Of a stretch of DNA of 64,000 nt, positions 33,294-44,940 are shown in pieces (within the stretch, counting starts at the first letter, position 1; each line of letters begins with the position of its first letter). This stretch comes from Anthoceros angustus. Taxonomy: Eukaryota > Streptophyta > Anthocerotopsida > Anthocerotales > Anthocerotaceae. The notes under the pieces are model-generated. The model was not told the origin of the DNA and did no database searches. It worked only from the letters and a program-made list of their open reading frames with translations. Made by a program: the position numbers and the translations under genes. Location of the stretch: contig MU008158.1 of the NCBI GenBank assembly GCA_010909165.1, positions 2,443,478-2,507,477 on the forward strand, given 5' to 3'.

Positions 33294-34460
33294 ATGGGTA
33301 TCATATTATTTATATACAATAGATATGGGATGAAATTCTACAACTTATTTATACAAGTGTTACTTTTTAGTATGGTGTTGAGCAGCATACCACATGTACA
33401 TGCATCTCACAATGTTAAAGCGCTTTACGTATTTGGTGATTCATCAGTAGATGTTGGGAATAATTTATTTTCTGTAGTTGCTCATAAAGCTAATCATGGT
33501 CCATATGGCAGAAACTTTGATACACAACTTTCAACTGGAAGATATACCGATGGTAAGCTTGCAATAGATATCTTAGGCACCCAGTACCTCAAGTTGAATG
33601 ACTACCAATCTCCCTTTCTATCACAAAATCAATCTGCCATCGCATCGCCAGGCATAAATTTTGCCTCTGCGGGTGCTGGGTTATTGCTTAAAACAGGACT
33701 TAGTCAATTAGGAGAAGTTATTCCCTTTCGTGATCAAATAATATTAATGGAACATGTGATCATTCGAGATCTTGAACAAATTTTAGGTCCCCTTGCAGTT
33801 CAAATGCATTTGAAAAGATCAATCATTTTTATTTCAGTTGGCTATAGTGATTGGGCATTCATGCATTATCCAAACGAGGGGTGTCAATTTCATAGTGCTA
33901 ATTATGAAGAAACTAGGAACAATTTTACTAATTCTCTTCTTCAAAACTTATCGGATGGGATTAAGAAACTACATCGGATGGGCGCAAGAAAGTTTGCCAT
34001 CATGGGTCTTGCAAATATGGGATGTATGCCAAATATATTGTATAGATTCAGGTATATTCCACATGGTGAATGCATAGATTTTGTGAATGCTGACATGGAG
34101 CACTATAATAATGCTACTATGAATATGTTAAGTGACTTATTCACTAGCGATAAAGGTCTCAAGGACTCGTATTTTTATTTTGGACCAATATACCGCATAT
34201 TAAAAGATATCATGTCTGACATTACCAAGTACGGATTTGAAAAAAATGCAGCATGTTGTGGCGATGGACCTTTCAATGGTCAATTTGCTTGCGTTAGTGA
34301 GAAGTTAGCATGTCTTGACACAAAAAAATTTCCTTGGCTTGATCAATATCATCCAAGTGAAACTGTTCAAAAGATAATCGCTCATAAACTTTGGAACCAT
34401 ACATACCTGCATGATTCAAAATGGGGATTAAAAAACATTGAAGAGCTAGCATATTCATAA
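33294..34460 (+). CDS. GDSL esterase/lipase, secreted, intronless
   Basis: SGNH-fold hydrolase of the plant GDSL family, which acts on esters such as cutin or lipid precursors, usually in the apoplast. 388 residues from ATG 33294; the internal Met at 33330 gives a cleaner signal peptide (MKFYNLFIQVLLFSMVLSS then HVHA). Block I is FGDSSVDVGNN with the nucleophile Ser at about residue 50; then YGRNFDTQLSTGRYTDGKL; block V is LDQYHPSE with Asp350 and His353. Block III reads SVGYSDW where the family normally has GxND, so the oxyanion-hole Asn appears replaced. Cys pairs CCGDGPFNG...C are conserved. Most plant GDSL genes have several introns; this one has none and is AT-rich like its surroundings, which suggests retroposition or transfer. 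Activity is therefore uncertain. Confidence 0.88.
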   Translation: MGIILFIYNRYGMKFYNLFIQVLLFSMVLSSIPHVHASHNVKALYVFGDSSVDVGNNLFSVVAHKANHGPYGRNFDTQLSTGRYTDGKLAIDILGTQYLKLNDYQSPFLSQNQSAIASPGINFASAGAGLLLKTGLSQLGEVIPFRDQIILMEHVIIRDLEQILGPLAVQMHLKRSIIFISVGYSDWAFMHYPNEGCQFHSANYEETRNNFTNSLLQNLSDGIKKLHRMGARKFAIMGLANMGCMPNILYRFRYIPHGECIDFVNADMEHYNNATMNMLSDLFTSDKGLKDSYFYFGPIYRILKDIMSDITKYGFEKNAACCGDGPFNGQFACVSEKLACLDTKKFPWLDQYHPSETVQKIIAHKLWNHTYLHDSKWGLKNIEELAYS

Positions 34461-35860
34461 TTATGGTATATCAAAGAGGACAAAAGGTAAAATCTATTTT
34501 TAAATTTATTATTATATATTATAATTTTAATTTCTATAGAAATATCTAGTATGTATAAATTACAGCACAATATGCGAATGCTGCGCACCCCACACCAGAG
34601 AGACACTGCTCCAAAGCTAACATCCTTTGATGTCTTCTTTTTTTCTTTTCGATTTGTGACCTTTGTTTTTTTCTACTCCATGCCATGCCAATCTTTATGT
34701 ATGTTAAGCCCCTGCATTAGGATGGTTGTCATAACAAGTTTTCTACCATATTTTATGTCACAACTATAATGGCATCAGCCACGGGGGCCTTCCCCTCGTG
34801 TACTCATTTTGTCAAAGTTATGATAGAAGAATCTCATGTGTATGATAGAAGAAGAGAGGAAGGGAGGATGGGGAAGAGGGGAAGGCCTGGGGCGTGGGTG
34901 GAGTGCAGGAAGCCCAGAGCAAGGGGGAGGGGCCGCAATTAACGACGGCGTGTCGCCCAGGCCGATGAAGCAAGCTTCCACATGTAGGGTCGATATGCAC
35001 AAGGGTGGTGAATTATGCGCCTCCGTGCCCACTCCTCGTCGTGGTGTGACTATGGCTCGCCTTGCCCTTAGTCTCGCGGTGTCTACATCTCACCATGCCC
35101 TTGCCTTGGTGTGTCCTCGCCACACCGTGCCTTGTCATAGTGCCTATGCGTATTTGTATCTTATCAGCGCCACCAACATGTCCAGAAAATATTTGTATGT
35201 GTCCATCATCTCCATCATAAATCCTAAACACCAAGAAATAAAAAGACGATGTGAATGCAAATGGCCCAGTTGTGTACACGCAAAGGGCCAAGTTGAGTCA
35301 ACTTGGCCCTTTGTGTGCAAAGTTTTCTGATGCATACCAGCTGATGTAGCATAATACAATACCATAGAATCTGAAAGATGTCGGGAAATTGATGCTTAGA
35401 ATACAGGGGGAAAAAATGTTCACACACACATCATGACGAGAACAATACGCCATACCCGCGGTCTTCTTCCAATGCATTAATGGGAGGATGTAAAGGCAGC
35501 GTGATCTTTTTTCATGAGTCTTTTTTCTGCTTCGTACGACCATAGGCTTCTTCAACGGCAACATAGACTTCTCAAAGGCACCCTAAAATCCCGCAAGTCA
35601 AGAAGGAGGTGGAGTCGTAATGGAGACGAGAAACGTAGGATGGAGGGAGCGAAGGCAGAACCCTAAAAGAGAGTCAAACATATACATACAAATTGTATTG
35701 GGAACACCTCTTTTGGTACACAAACAAATGGCAAGTCGCGCCAGATGTGATGCACGTAGCCTTATTTTTGGGTAAAAAACGAATAGGATATGAAATATTT
35801 CCGAAAAAAAGAGGTTCTTTACTCGCAGTCTTGGTGTGAACGTGTGAACCAGGCCCAGAG
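34461..35860. other. Gene-free stretch leading into the A/B array
   Basis: GDSL 3' flank, then sequence with short similarity to the B unit (CATCAGCCACGGG...CCCCTCGTGT near 34773-34800) and with a perfect palindrome at 35281. The segment 35780-35860 is also present upstream of array unit A4 (38300-38378). No gene. Confidence 0.55.
35281..35313. repeat. Perfect 16-bp inverted repeat (hairpin)
   Basis: CAAAGGGCCAAGTTGA, one G, then its exact reverse complement. The arm also resembles the CACAAGTTGGCCCTCTAG block in every A unit. Confidence 0.9.
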
Positions 35861-38800
35861 TATGGAATACGGAAGTCGTCAGCGGGCAACTTGTGTGTGA
35901 CAACTTTTCTTTCGGCTATATTGTATACTTAGATGCCTCAGCATCTTCAAGATTCCCTCATATTACATGCCACGTCATCGCAAGGCCAGGCGTATGTCAA
36001 AAACGTTGTATCACACAAGTTGGCCCTCTAGTGTTCGATGTTGTCATCCATGTATACTTTTTCTGGCGTTTAGGTTATTCTTACATACATACCTATGTTT
36101 GTTGGACATGTCGGAATGCTGAAGGCTACTGAATGTCTGCTCAAAGCATGCTGAATGTCTGCTCAAGGTATGCTCAAGGTTTGCCCAAGGTTGCTAAAGG
36201 TCTGCTCAAGGCTACTGAATGTCTAGTCAAGGCTTCTGAATGTTTGCTTAAGGTGTGCTCAAGGCTATCGAAGGTCTGTTGAAGGTTCTTGCATGTCTAC
36301 TCAAGGGTGCTAAAGGATGCTCAAGGTGTGCTCAAGGTGCACTTGCAGCTTATGGGTCCCTTACTTTGTGGCCTAGTTTCAAGTTTGAGGGGTTAGCGGA
36401 TGGGCGCCGCTATGCAAGTGCCAATGTTCCCCGACCCTAAGAAACAAAAAGGAATAATGGTTGAAGAACCTCTTGTCTATTCTTTGTGAAGCAAAATAGT
36501 AGATAGATCGGCCTTGGTATGGAATACTAAGTCGGGCAACTTGTGTGTGACAACTTTTCTTCGGCTATATTGTATACTTAGATGCCTCAAAGATCTTCAA
36601 GATTCCTCAGATTACACATGCCACGTCATCGCAAGACGGCCGTATGTGGCAAAAACGTTGTATCACACAAGTTGGCCCTCTAGTGTTCGATGTTGTCATC
36701 CATGTATACTTTTTCCGCGTTAGGTTATTCTTACATACATACCTATGTTTGTTGGACATGTATGAATCTTGAAGACTCTTGAATATACTCAAAGCATCTT
36801 TGAATGTCATCAGGTATGCTCAAGGTTTGCCCAAGGTTGCTAAAGGTCTGCTCAAGGCTACCGAATGTCTAGTCAAGGCTTCTGAATGTTTGCTTAAGGT
36901 GTGCTCAAGGCTATCGAAGGTCTATTGAAGGTTCTTGCATGTCTACTCAAGGGTGCTAAAGGATGCTCAAGGTGTGCTCAAGGTCTGCACGGGCTTATGG
37001 GTCCCTTACTTTGTGGCCTAGTTTCAAGTTTGAGGGGTTAGCGGATGGGCGCCGCTATGCAAGTGCCAATGTTCCCCGACCCTAAGAAACAAAAAGGAAT
37101 AATGGTTGAAGAACCTCTTGTCTATTCTTTGTGAAGCAAAATAGTAGATAGATCGGCCTTGGTATGGAATACGGAAGTCGTCAGCGGGCAACTTGTGTGT
37201 GACAACTTTTCTTTCGGCTATATTGTATACTTAGATGCCTCAGCATCTTCAAGATTCCCTCGTATTACACATGCCACGTCATCGCAAGACGGGCCGTATG
37301 TGGCAAAAAACGTTGTATCACACAAGTTGGCCCTCTAGTGTTCGATGTTGTCATCCATGTATACTTTTTCTGGCGTTTAGGTTATTCTTACATACATACC
37401 TATGTTTGTTGGACATGTCAATCAAGGCTCGAATGTCTAGTCAAGGCTTCGAATGTTTGCTTAAGGTGTGCTCAAGGTTTGCCAAGGTTGCTAAAGGTCC
37501 GCTCAAGGCTACTCAATGTCTAGTCAAGGCTTGAATGTTTGCTTAAGGTGTGCTCAAGGCTATCGAAGGTGCAGGTTCTTGCATGTCTACTCAAGGGTGC
37601 TAAAGGATGCTCAAGGTGTGCTCAAGGTGCAGGGCTTATGGGTCCCTTACTTTGTGGCCTAGTTTCAAGTTTGAGGGGTTAGCGGATGATGTCGCCACTA
37701 AGGTGCCAATGTTCACACCTAAGAAACAAAAAAGGAATAATGGTTGAAGAACCTCTTGTCTATTTGCTGTGAAGCAAAATAGTAGATAGATCGGGCCTTG
37801 GTATGGAATACCGATCTCGTCAGGAAGCCCTTTAGGGTTTTTTTCGATGGTGACAAAAGAAGTTTTCGGCGGGAAAACTTTTGGTGTCACACACTTGACG
37901 ACATCAGCCGCGGGCGCCTGCCCCTCGTGTCCCGATCTCGTCACTAAGCCTGTGGTGTGTGTGTGAAGATTCTTTTTAGGTTTTGACACACAAGGTTTTC
38001 TTTTAGGGGCATGGGCCATCGCACATCCATTCGCATGACCCCATCCGCCGCTGGGCCATATAAGGAACCGCCACGAGGCCTTTATGGCAGAAGCGTGGAG
38101 GAGCCATCCGCGGCGCGCCACGGCCTTCGCAGCCATACAGGCCTTTGTGAGTAGCCCTTGAGGCGCCGACGCCTCGCGTGGCTGCACCATCCAGCGTGCG
38201 ATTGCATTTGGCAGCCATACAGCCTCGCGATAGCGCACAACATCTTCACACAAGCAGTTTTATTCGACCACAAGAAAGCCACCACGGGCTCCATCTCAAA
38301 AGCGAATAGGATATGAAATATTTCCAAAAAAAGAGGTTCTTTACTCGCGATCTTGGTGTGAGCGTGAACTGTGCAGAGTATGGAATACTAAGTCGCGGCA
38401 ACTTGTGTGACAACTTTTCTTTCGGCTATATTGTATACTTAGATGCCTCGATCTTCAAGATTCCTCGTACACATGCCACGTCATCGCAAGGCCGTATGTG
38501 GCAAAAACGTTGTATCACACAAGTTGGCCCTCTAGTGTTCGATGTTGTCATCCATGTATACTTTTTCCGGCGAAGGTTATTCTTACATACATACCTATGT
38601 TTGTTGGACATGCTCAATCTTTGAACTCTTGAATGTCTTGCTGAATGTCCGCCAAGGTATGCTCAAGGTTTGCCAAGGTTGCTAAAGGTCTGCTCAAGGC
38701 TACTGAATGTCTAGTCAAGGCTTCTGAATGTTTGCTTAAGGTGTGCTCAAGGCTATCGAAGGTCTGTTGAAGGTTCTTGCATGTCTACTCAAGGGTGCTA

Positions 38801-39890
38801 AAGGATGCTCAAGGTGTGCTCAAGGTCTGCACAGGCTTATGGGTCCCTTACTTTGTGGCCTAGTTTCAAGTTTGAGGGGGTTAGCCAGATGGCTGCTTGC
38901 GCTAAGGTGCAAGTGCCAATGTTCCTGGCACAGCCCTAAGAAACAAAAAAGGAATAATGGTTGAAGAACCTCTTGTCTATTTGCTGTGAAGCAAAATAGT
39001 AGATAGATCGGGCCTTGGTATGGAATACCGATCTCGTGAAGCCCTTTAGGGTTTTTCGATGGTGACAAAAGAAGTTTTGGCGGAAAACTTTTGGTGTCAC
39101 ACACTTGACGACATCAGCCGCGGGCGCCGCCTCGTGTCCGATCTCGTCACTAAGCATGGTGTGTGTGAAGATTCTTTTAGGTTTTGACACAAGGTTTTCT
39201 TTTTAGTCACAGGGCATGGGCCATCGCATCCATTCGCATGACCCCATCCGCGTCGGTTGCCGAACCGTCACGTGCCTTTATGGCAGCGTGGAGGAGCCAT
39301 CCGCGCCGGCGCCACGGCCTTCGCAGCCTTTGTGGTCGAGTAGCTTGAGGCGGGCACGCCGCGCGCTCGCGTGCACGTCTGTCGGCATTTGGCAGCCATA
39401 TAGCCTCGCGCTCGTAGCAGCGCACAACATCTTCACAGGGCTTTATTCGACCACAAGAAAGCCACCAGGCTCACGCCCGGATGCACACCGGATCGAGCAT
39501 GTTCGAGGCTAACATCCGGGCCACGCGACGGTGAAAGGAAGCGCAGTCTTGAACGACTAGCATGCCTGATCGGGGCTTCCACCGGGGCCGAGACATGTCC
39601 GATCCGATATATATGTCCATGTGTGGTGCAGGAAAACCCTAAACATGAGTATGTGTGTTTGACATAAACCCTAAATGGCAGAAAGAAAAGTGGATGACCA
39701 GATCGGAACACGAGGGGGCAAGTTCCGAGACAAAAAAACTTTGTGGCGCCTACGGCCCGTCGGCCGCTGATGTGGTGCGTATGTGATGAAGGAATCTTGA
39801 AGATGGGCAGGCATCTTCATGTAGAATACCGGAAGAAAAAAACTTGTCACACACACCCGGCTTAGTGACGAGATCGGTATTCCATACCCT
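35861..39890. repeat. Complex tandem array of A and B units
   Basis: Order A1 35861-36517, A2 36518-37162, A3 37163-37801, B1 37802-38378, A4 38379-39018, B2 39019-about 39510, followed by a diverged inverted A/B junction at about 39770-39890. Every unit begins at TATGGAATAC. A units share the block ACTTGTGTG(TG)ACAACTTTTC, TTCGGCTATATTGTATACTTAGATGCCTC, TTGTATCACACAAGTTGGCC and an inner minisatellite of GCTCAAGG-type words. They end with CCTAAGAAACAAAAAGGAATAATGG. B units begin CCGATCTCGT and include GACGACATCAGCCGCGGGCGCC. No credible coding sequence. May be satellite-like heterochromatin or the remains of a mobile element. Confidence 0.85.
36120..36350. repeat. Inner minisatellite of the A unit (A1)
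   Basis: About fifteen irregular words related to TGCTCAAGGT and TACTGAATGTC. The same region recurs at 36780-36990, 37420-37635 and 38620-38830 in A2, A3 and A4, with many small length differences. Confidence 0.75.
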
Positions 39891-40177
39891 GGTGCTGTCG
39901 AAGGCTCTTCATTGTAGGGCGTTCCTCACGGAGAGCGCTTTCACCCCGGTTTTCCAGCTGTCCCCCCGAGTTTTGGCCGCCACTCTCCTAGCCCACTTTC
40001 AGCCTGCTCCCTTGGCGAATCCTTTGCAAATGTTCTCATTTCGGAATGAGTTGGTACTAAGGGTTGGAGATGCAAGGCCCATTCCTACGGAAGCCTGGTC
40101 TTTTCTACCTGAAGATGGGCCTCTGGGGCTTAGTGTGGCAGACAAAGTTGTGCATGATCCCTCTTGAATTGTCCGAG
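39511..40177. other. Array edge and unassigned sequence
   Basis: Contains the inverted A/B junction at 39770-39890, then GC-richer sequence. A plus-strand frame to 40167 includes ANPLQMFSFRNELVLRVG and a following PIPTEAWSFLPEDG; I do not recognise it. Confidence 0.4.
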
Positions 40178-40363
40178 CAAAGTTTCTAATCTTGCATCAC
40201 TTGCAGCATCGACGGTTTCTGATGCTGTTCAGGGAGTTGCAGCGTCGTGTCCATCGCCGCGTTGGCCGTGATGAGAAACTCATCACTGCCAACCTGGTGT
40301 CCGCGGGCGCGAAGCGGCGAGCAATTCAATTATCGTCATTTGTCCACCGCAATCCGTAAGTGC
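40178..40363 (+). other. Exon-like open segment, product unknown
   Basis: Reads RRFLMLFRELQRRVHRRVG and then RDEKLITANLVSAGAKRRA in one frame and stops at a good donor (CCGTAAGTG, 40358-40366). LFRELQR is faintly like a LYR motif but I see no second exon. Could be the remnant of a small gene. Confidence 0.25.
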
Positions 40364-40925
40364 CACCGCAATGGCTGGCCTTCTGCTGTATCCTGCTTTT
40401 TTTTTTTCCAATCTAAAACTTGATTGCACCAAAAAAACAAAACAAAAAATATGTATCGCACGCATAAAGATTCACGAACATCTAATTGAGAAAGAGAGCT
40501 ACCTATTTCAGAGTCGGGACAGGGAACTAAGTATGGACCTAAAAGTGAGAGGTGCTCGCATGAGTCTTCCCCGTCAGCTGGCCCTAGGCTAGCATGAAGT
40601 AATTGAGGCAATCCAGCATGCCTCAACGGAATACTATCGATCTCGATCCGACCCTTGATGTCGAGTTTCTGATGATTGTACCCGTAGGTATTCCATAAGA
40701 TCCTCGCAAGGAGGAGCTGGGCTTTCCTTGCAAGCGTGGTGTGTAATGTATGTGTGTGTAGGCACTGTAGGGGAAGCTCAGAGCACGGCCCTGCCGACGA
40801 AGGCTTGATGGCTTCATCAACAATTATTACTTTGATTGCGAGTTCCAGGTGCGCTTCTAACATCAGCAAATTTCGCACACGAGGTGGCCTTCCAGCCATA
40901 GGCCCAGTGCGTGCTCCTGCGATCC

Positions 40926-43380
40926 ATGGGTGGTGGGTTCGTTGGTATTCTACGGAGTGCTTCATTGACGTCAAAGAAGCGGGCGTGGGTGCACAACCCA
41001 GTGAGGCAGTGCAGCATCTTGGCAAGAAACGCGGCCGGTCCAGGGGGATGTCTGGCTGGCGAGGAAGCTTCCAGCGACGGTAGTCGCGAAGAGGATTTAT
41101 GTGGGCAAATTTTTGGGGACCCCATGCTTCGGCGGGATGGCAGGCAAACTATGAGCAGGCATGCAGGTGACGATAGGAGCGTGACGGCGGAAGCCGTGGG
41201 CAAGCTGTGCCGTGAGAGCCGACTTAGTGAGGCTGTGGAGGCTTTGGAAGTTCTTGTGCACAGAGGGCGCTGTGTTTTCGTGTCACTGTTTATCACGGTG
41301 CTGAAGAAATGTTTACCGAAAAAGGATGTTGTTCTGGGTAGCCGCGTCCATGTCTTGGCGGTGAGAAAGGGGTATCTGTCGGACACGGTAATGGGCAACC
41401 TCGTTCTGCGACTGTATGCTTCCCATGGCAGGTTGCAAGACGCGATGGATGTATTTGAATCGGTTTCCAAGCCAGATGCCTTGTCCTGGTCTGCTATAAT
41501 CTCTGCGCATGTTAAGCAGGGACGAGACAAGCAGGCCATAGAGCTGTATCATCAGATGCGTGGGTCCGGTGTGAAGCCAGATGGGCATGTTTTTGTGGCA
41601 TCCCTTCGGGCTTGTGCAAGGGGATCGGACTTGAAGACTGGGCAGCAGGTGCATGCTGATGTGCTGGCTAGCGGCGTTGAGCCTGATGCATTCGTTTCCG
41701 GCTGCTTGGTGGACATGTATATCAGGTGTGGGAGCCTGGAGGAGGCCCAGGGTGTGTTTGACGGACTTGGAAAGAAGAATGTGGTGACATGGACTGCCAT
41801 GATAGCAGGATATGCGCAGAAGGGTATGGGCCAGAAAGCCCTTTGGCTCTATGCTCCTATGCAAGAAGAAGGCATGGCTGTACCTGATTCCGTGACATTT
41901 GTGTGCCTCCTACAGGCATGCGCAAGGGTGGGCACTTTGGCTTTGGAGAAGGGGAAGGATCTTCATGCTCAAATAAGGGAAGGAGGACATGAAGATGATG
42001 TGTTTGTGTCCAACAGCTTAGTGAACATGTATGCAAAGTGTGGCAGCTTGGAAGATGCTCAGAGAGTATTTGATAGACTTTGTCGCAAAGATGTGGTCAC
42101 GTGGACTGCCATGATAGCAGGATATTCCCAGAAAGGTATGGGGCAGGAAGCCCTTCGTTTGTACAGTGCTATGCAAGAAGGAGGCATGGCCGTACCCAAC
42201 TCTGTAACATTTGCCTGCCTGTTGCAGGCCTGTGCAAGTGTGGGCACCCCTGCATTTGAAAAGGGTAAGCATCTTCATATGCAGATTAGAGAACAGGGAC
42301 ATGAAGCTGATGAGTTTGTAGCTAGCAGTCTGGTGAACATGTATGCGAAATGCGGAAGTTTGGAAGACGCGAAGAGAGTGTTTGACAGGCTCGCCCAAAA
42401 AAATGTGGTGACGTGGACTGCTATGATAGCGGGATATTCCCAGGAGGGCATGGGCCAGGAAGCCCTTCGTCTTTACAGTGCTATGCAAGAAGGCGGCATC
42501 GGTGTTCCTGATGCTGTGACATTTGTCTGCCTTTTGCAGGCATGTGCGAATGTGGCAGCTTTGTATCTTTGAAGGCAGCTACATGCACAGATTGTACAAC
42601 AAGGGCTTGAGATGGATCAGTTCTTAGCTGGCAGTTTGATCAACATGTATGGAAAGTGCGGGAGCATGATCGATGCACAGCAGGTATTTGATTCATCGCT
42701 TGTGAGAGATGTTTGCGCTTGGAGCGCACCGATTGCAGGCTACGCTTGTCGAGGAGAGAGTGACGTCGTCTTCCACTTGATCCAAAGAATGCACGAAGCT
42801 GGCATTCGCCCAAATGGCGTCACGTTCCTTAGTGTACTAACCGTATGTAGTCATGCGGGGACTAGTCAAGAAGGGGTGGGAGTACTTAGAGGCTATGATC
42901 AGACACTACGGCATCACTGCTACCGAGGACCACTACACGTGCATGGTTGATCTCTTGGGCCGTGCGGGACACGGGGATGAGGCTCTGGCTTTGGTAAGTT
43001 CAATGCCTGTCTTGCCTAATGCCGCGATGTGGCACACCCTGTTAGCAGCTTGTCAAAAGTGGAGTAATGTGGAGGTGGGACGCCATGCTTTCAACGAAGC
43101 AATTAAGCTGGAGACGAAAGACGCGGCAGCATATGTGTTGATGTCGAACATATATACCGGTGCCCAGATGTGGGAGCAGGCAAAGGAATTACAGGCAAGG
43201 AGAAAGAGAGTCAGGGCATGGAAGCAGGCAGGTCAGAGCTGGTGGACGGACAAGGACGGCTGGTGCATAGTTTTCTGGTTGGAGATGATCTCAACTCCAG
43301 AATCAAGCAAGGCTGAGGCAGGTCTTTCCATGATGAAAGAGGTAACGTGCAGGAGAGTGACACCGCCAGAGTGCCGGTGA
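40926..43380 (+). pseudogene. PLS-class pentatricopeptide repeat gene, broken
   Basis: PLS-class PPR proteins bind organelle RNA, usually for C-to-U editing. About 550 residues read openly from ATG 40926 to TGA at 42570. They contain PPR motifs and three nearly identical blocks of about 103 residues (NVVTWTAMIAGYSQKGMGQE, VTFVCLLQACA, LVNMYAKCGSLEDA). The TGA replaces an expected Gly codon just before RQLHAQIVQQG, and PPRs continue in the same frame. A one-base gain in a G run near 42858 shifts frame between VCSHAG and LVKKGWEYLEAM. An E-like region follows (MVDLLGRAGHGDEAL, YVLMSNIYTGAQMWEQAKEL), and a one-base loss near 43259 breaks the E+ motif, which is intact in the duplicate (KDGLVHSFLVGDD). 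No DYW deaminase domain is seen. Either a young pseudogene or several assembly errors. Confidence 0.85.
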
Positions 43381-43566
43381 ATCCATATGTGCTTCCGCTA
43401 GAGGTTGCAAAGATGGATGCTAGACACTGACATCGCCAAATTTCGACCTAGGTTCACATGTGCACACTACCCTGACTCCAGATATATTTTATTACTATCA
43501 GTAAACGGGGGATAAACCAGTCCTCCCACGCTCTTGACTCTCCTACGACGCTGAAACCACGTCTGC

Positions 43567-43949
43567 TCATCGGCCCGAGAAGAAACGACTCCAGGATTGC
43601 CAAGGGAGGAATCCTCCGCAGCCATTGCACCGGAAGTAGTAATCCTTGCGCTTCACCAGCCCCGATCCCCCGCACACCTGACACCGTCGCTGCTGCGCTA
43701 TGCGCTTGCCAAACTCCACACCCGCAATCACGAAGGGTGCCACCCCGGCCGCAGCCCCCGCGTAAATCTGCCACGACGCTTGTGGCTCGAAAGAAGTACT
43801 CGCTTCTGCCACCTGCTGCAGCAGCGACGCCTGCACGCACACTCGCCGGCGCACGCAAGCTCGCTGCTGCCGGCACCGGCTCGCTGCATTTACACCGCGT
43901 CCGTAGCCCGCCAGCCACGCCCCGACCCTAGAGCTCCTGCGTCCGCCAT
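43567..43949 (-). pseudogene. Small DnaJ-like zinc-finger protein, copy 1 (N-terminal frameshift)
   Basis: Plant proteins with a CxxCxGSG ... CxGCGGFLPWQSW ending are small, usually plastid or mitochondrial, with a membrane segment and a zinc-binding site. Here the frame to 43567 reads SWQIYAGAAAGVAPFVIAGV (membrane segment), then RRCQVCGGSGLVKRK and FRCNGCGGFLPWQSWSRFF. The ATG at 43949 opens MADAGALGSG but loses frame after about 10 codons because a G run is one base shorter than in copy 2. The C-terminal 95 codons are intact. Confidence 0.7.
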
Positions 43950-43976
43950 AGCCACCAGGCTCAAATCGTCGACGTG

Positions 43977-44937
43977 ACCTCAGCCTATTGCTGCTTTCAG
44001 TTTACCGGTTGCGTAAAAGACGCACGAACGGCTTGGGCAATGGTTGGATGTCATCGTTTCACCTGTTACTGATCAAGAAATGCAAATGATGCTTTCCTGC
44101 GAAAGCACCACTTTCGGCAAGCGACGCTCCAGCAAGTGGCTGGACCAAATTCAGGCGCGTCTGCAACGGGTTTACAACTTTACGCTGCGATCTCATTTCT
44201 GATAGGTACATAGATGGCGTAGGGACTAATTTATATGATTTGAAGTATTATTAAATTTTTATTAGAGGGTATTTTATACTTATAATGAGTAGGTATTCTT
44301 CCCGTTTTTACGGATTCGGGTTTTTGGCGCCACCCAGGAAGACAAGGGGTCCACATTGGGATCCATCCGTTTAGGACTTAAACAAATAAAATTTATAAAC
44401 TGCATTTCGGATGTCTTAGTACTTTGTATAAGATTTTTCCTCTCATAGCTTGATCATGCTAATCAAGTCATAGCAACATTCACAAGAGTGCTTTTTATGG
44501 AATATGTAGCTAACACCCTTGTACACGTGAACTTCCATCCACATGTAATTATAAAATATAGATGAGTAAGATTTGAATGAATCCCACGATGCAAAAGTGT
44601 CGTGGAATCAGCAGAACACCTATAGGATGGTTACAATTCACAAGCTTGTCACTTTGCATAAGCAGCAAAAACTAAACATGATGGTAAACGCTTTGGCTGC
44701 TCGATTGGTAGCATGGCTAGCTAAATGTAAAGCACACGAGCATCAAATCAGCAGAAAACTACTAATTAATTCCTTTCAACAAGATGTGTATGCGTCATTC
44801 TCATACAACAACTTAAAGGATATGCTAGACATACATTATTGTGCCAGGTGACTAATCAACTATGTTGAAAGACGTGCTTAGACATCTGACACGAAAACAA
44901 AACGCACAATTCATTCTGCAAGACTTGCCCGGATGCT
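43977..44937. other. Non-coding part of the duplication
   Basis: No recognised gene. Repeated at about 45870-46825. A short plus frame at 44573-44851 (containing ISRKLLINSFQQDVYASFSY) is not like any family I know and is altered in copy 2. Confidence 0.5.
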
Positions 44938-44940
44938 GCT

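Larger units (their letters stand above)
43048..44937. repeat. 1.89-kb tandem duplication, copy 1
   Basis: Direct repeat with an offset of 1890 bp. It starts at GCTTGTCAAAAGTGGAG inside the PPR gene and ends near AGACTTGC. Contains the PPR 3' end, the zinc-finger gene copy 1 and about 900 bases of non-coding sequence. The junction with copy 2 shares GATGCTG, possible junction microhomology. Confidence 0.92.

Noticed and set aside
36255-39200. Open frames within the A/B array (for example around 37636-38253 on the minus strand)
   Set aside because: They are not conserved between copies of the array units, which carry frame-changing indels at the same positions.
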